Below, one piece after another: positions 31,662-31,684 of a stretch of 31,684 nucleotides of DNA (its first letter is position 1; the number at the start of each line of letters is the position of its first letter). Origin of the DNA: CADEED01 sp035761265. Lineage in GTDB: Bacteria > Pseudomonadota > Gammaproteobacteria > Steroidobacterales > Steroidobacteraceae. A model generated the notes under the pieces. It saw nothing but the letters and a program-made list of their open reading frames with translations. It had not been told where the DNA came from and did no database searches. The stretch is from assembly GCA_035761265.1 (NCBI GenBank), contig DASTRL010000285.1, positions 1 to 31,684 of the forward strand. Reading direction: 5' to 3'. The position numbers and the translations under genes are program-made.

Positions 31662-31684
31662 TGCGAACAGGCGGTGTGCAGCCA

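Overview
The window is high-GC DNA (about two thirds G+C by eye) with strong G/C bias at third codon positions and long open frames antisense to real genes. Gene content points to a gammaproteobacterium of the Xanthomonadales/Steroidobacterales kind: a miaB-phoH pair, ssb, zwf, two TonB-dependent receptors, a FecI/FecR-type signalling cassette, a Xanthomonas-style non-phosphorylative L-fucose pathway, and Cellvibrio/Xanthomonas-like GH31 and GH35 enzymes. The genus cannot be fixed from this sequence alone. No rRNA, tRNA, CRISPR array or intact insertion sequence was seen.

Layout. (1) 1-2794, minus: ssb, miaB and a phoH-like ATPase gene cut by the window edge (housekeeping). (2) 2985-4713: an OsmC-family protein divergent from a GlxA-type AraC regulator. 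(3) 4715-8654, minus: ECF sigma factor, FecR-type anti-sigma factor and a TonB-dependent receptor with an N-terminal STN signalling domain, coupled by 1-4 nt overlaps. A lipoprotein serine hydrolase (8761-9900) is divergent, with a perfect 12-bp inverted repeat between the two starts. (4) 9849-11298: two overlapping 66-codon genes, one cysteine-rich, divergent from a WYL regulator across a short operator-like dyad. (5) 11295-14481, minus: a Fiu-like siderophore receptor followed by a PiuC/YbiX-type hydroxylase, under a Fur-box-like site. (6) 14511-16515, minus: zwf, then a small secreted stand-alone STN-domain protein and a clear intrinsic terminator. (7) 16568-27297: a plant-polysaccharide region. 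It holds a lipoprotein GH31 enzyme with a PA14 insert, an IclR regulator leading a tightly overlapped L-fucose operon (permease, dehydrogenase, lactonase, 2-keto-3-deoxyfuconate dehydrogenase), a GH35 enzyme and a GH105-like hydrolase. (8) 27299-31661: a RibD/DHFR-like reductase, an AidB-type acyl-CoA dehydrogenase, a secreted vanadium-haloperoxidase homologue with all metal-site residues, and a DUF2200 protein.

How the genes work together. Region 7 looks like a side-chain-trimming and sugar-catabolism locus. GH31 (alpha-xylosidase-like) and GH35 (beta-galactosidase-like) beside L-fucose catabolism suggest fucosylated xyloglucan as substrate, although no fucosidase, fuconate dehydratase or final hydrolase is present here. 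Region 5 is iron uptake. Region 3 is a cell-surface signalling system of unknown ligand.

The less expected signals are the stand-alone STN protein, whose sequence closely resembles the signalling domain of the receptor in region 3; the Cys-rich small-gene pair; and several long palindromes, including a 93-bp near-perfect one with a flanking 23-bp tandem repeat that fills the space between two convergent genes. I see no complete novel defence or mobile system.
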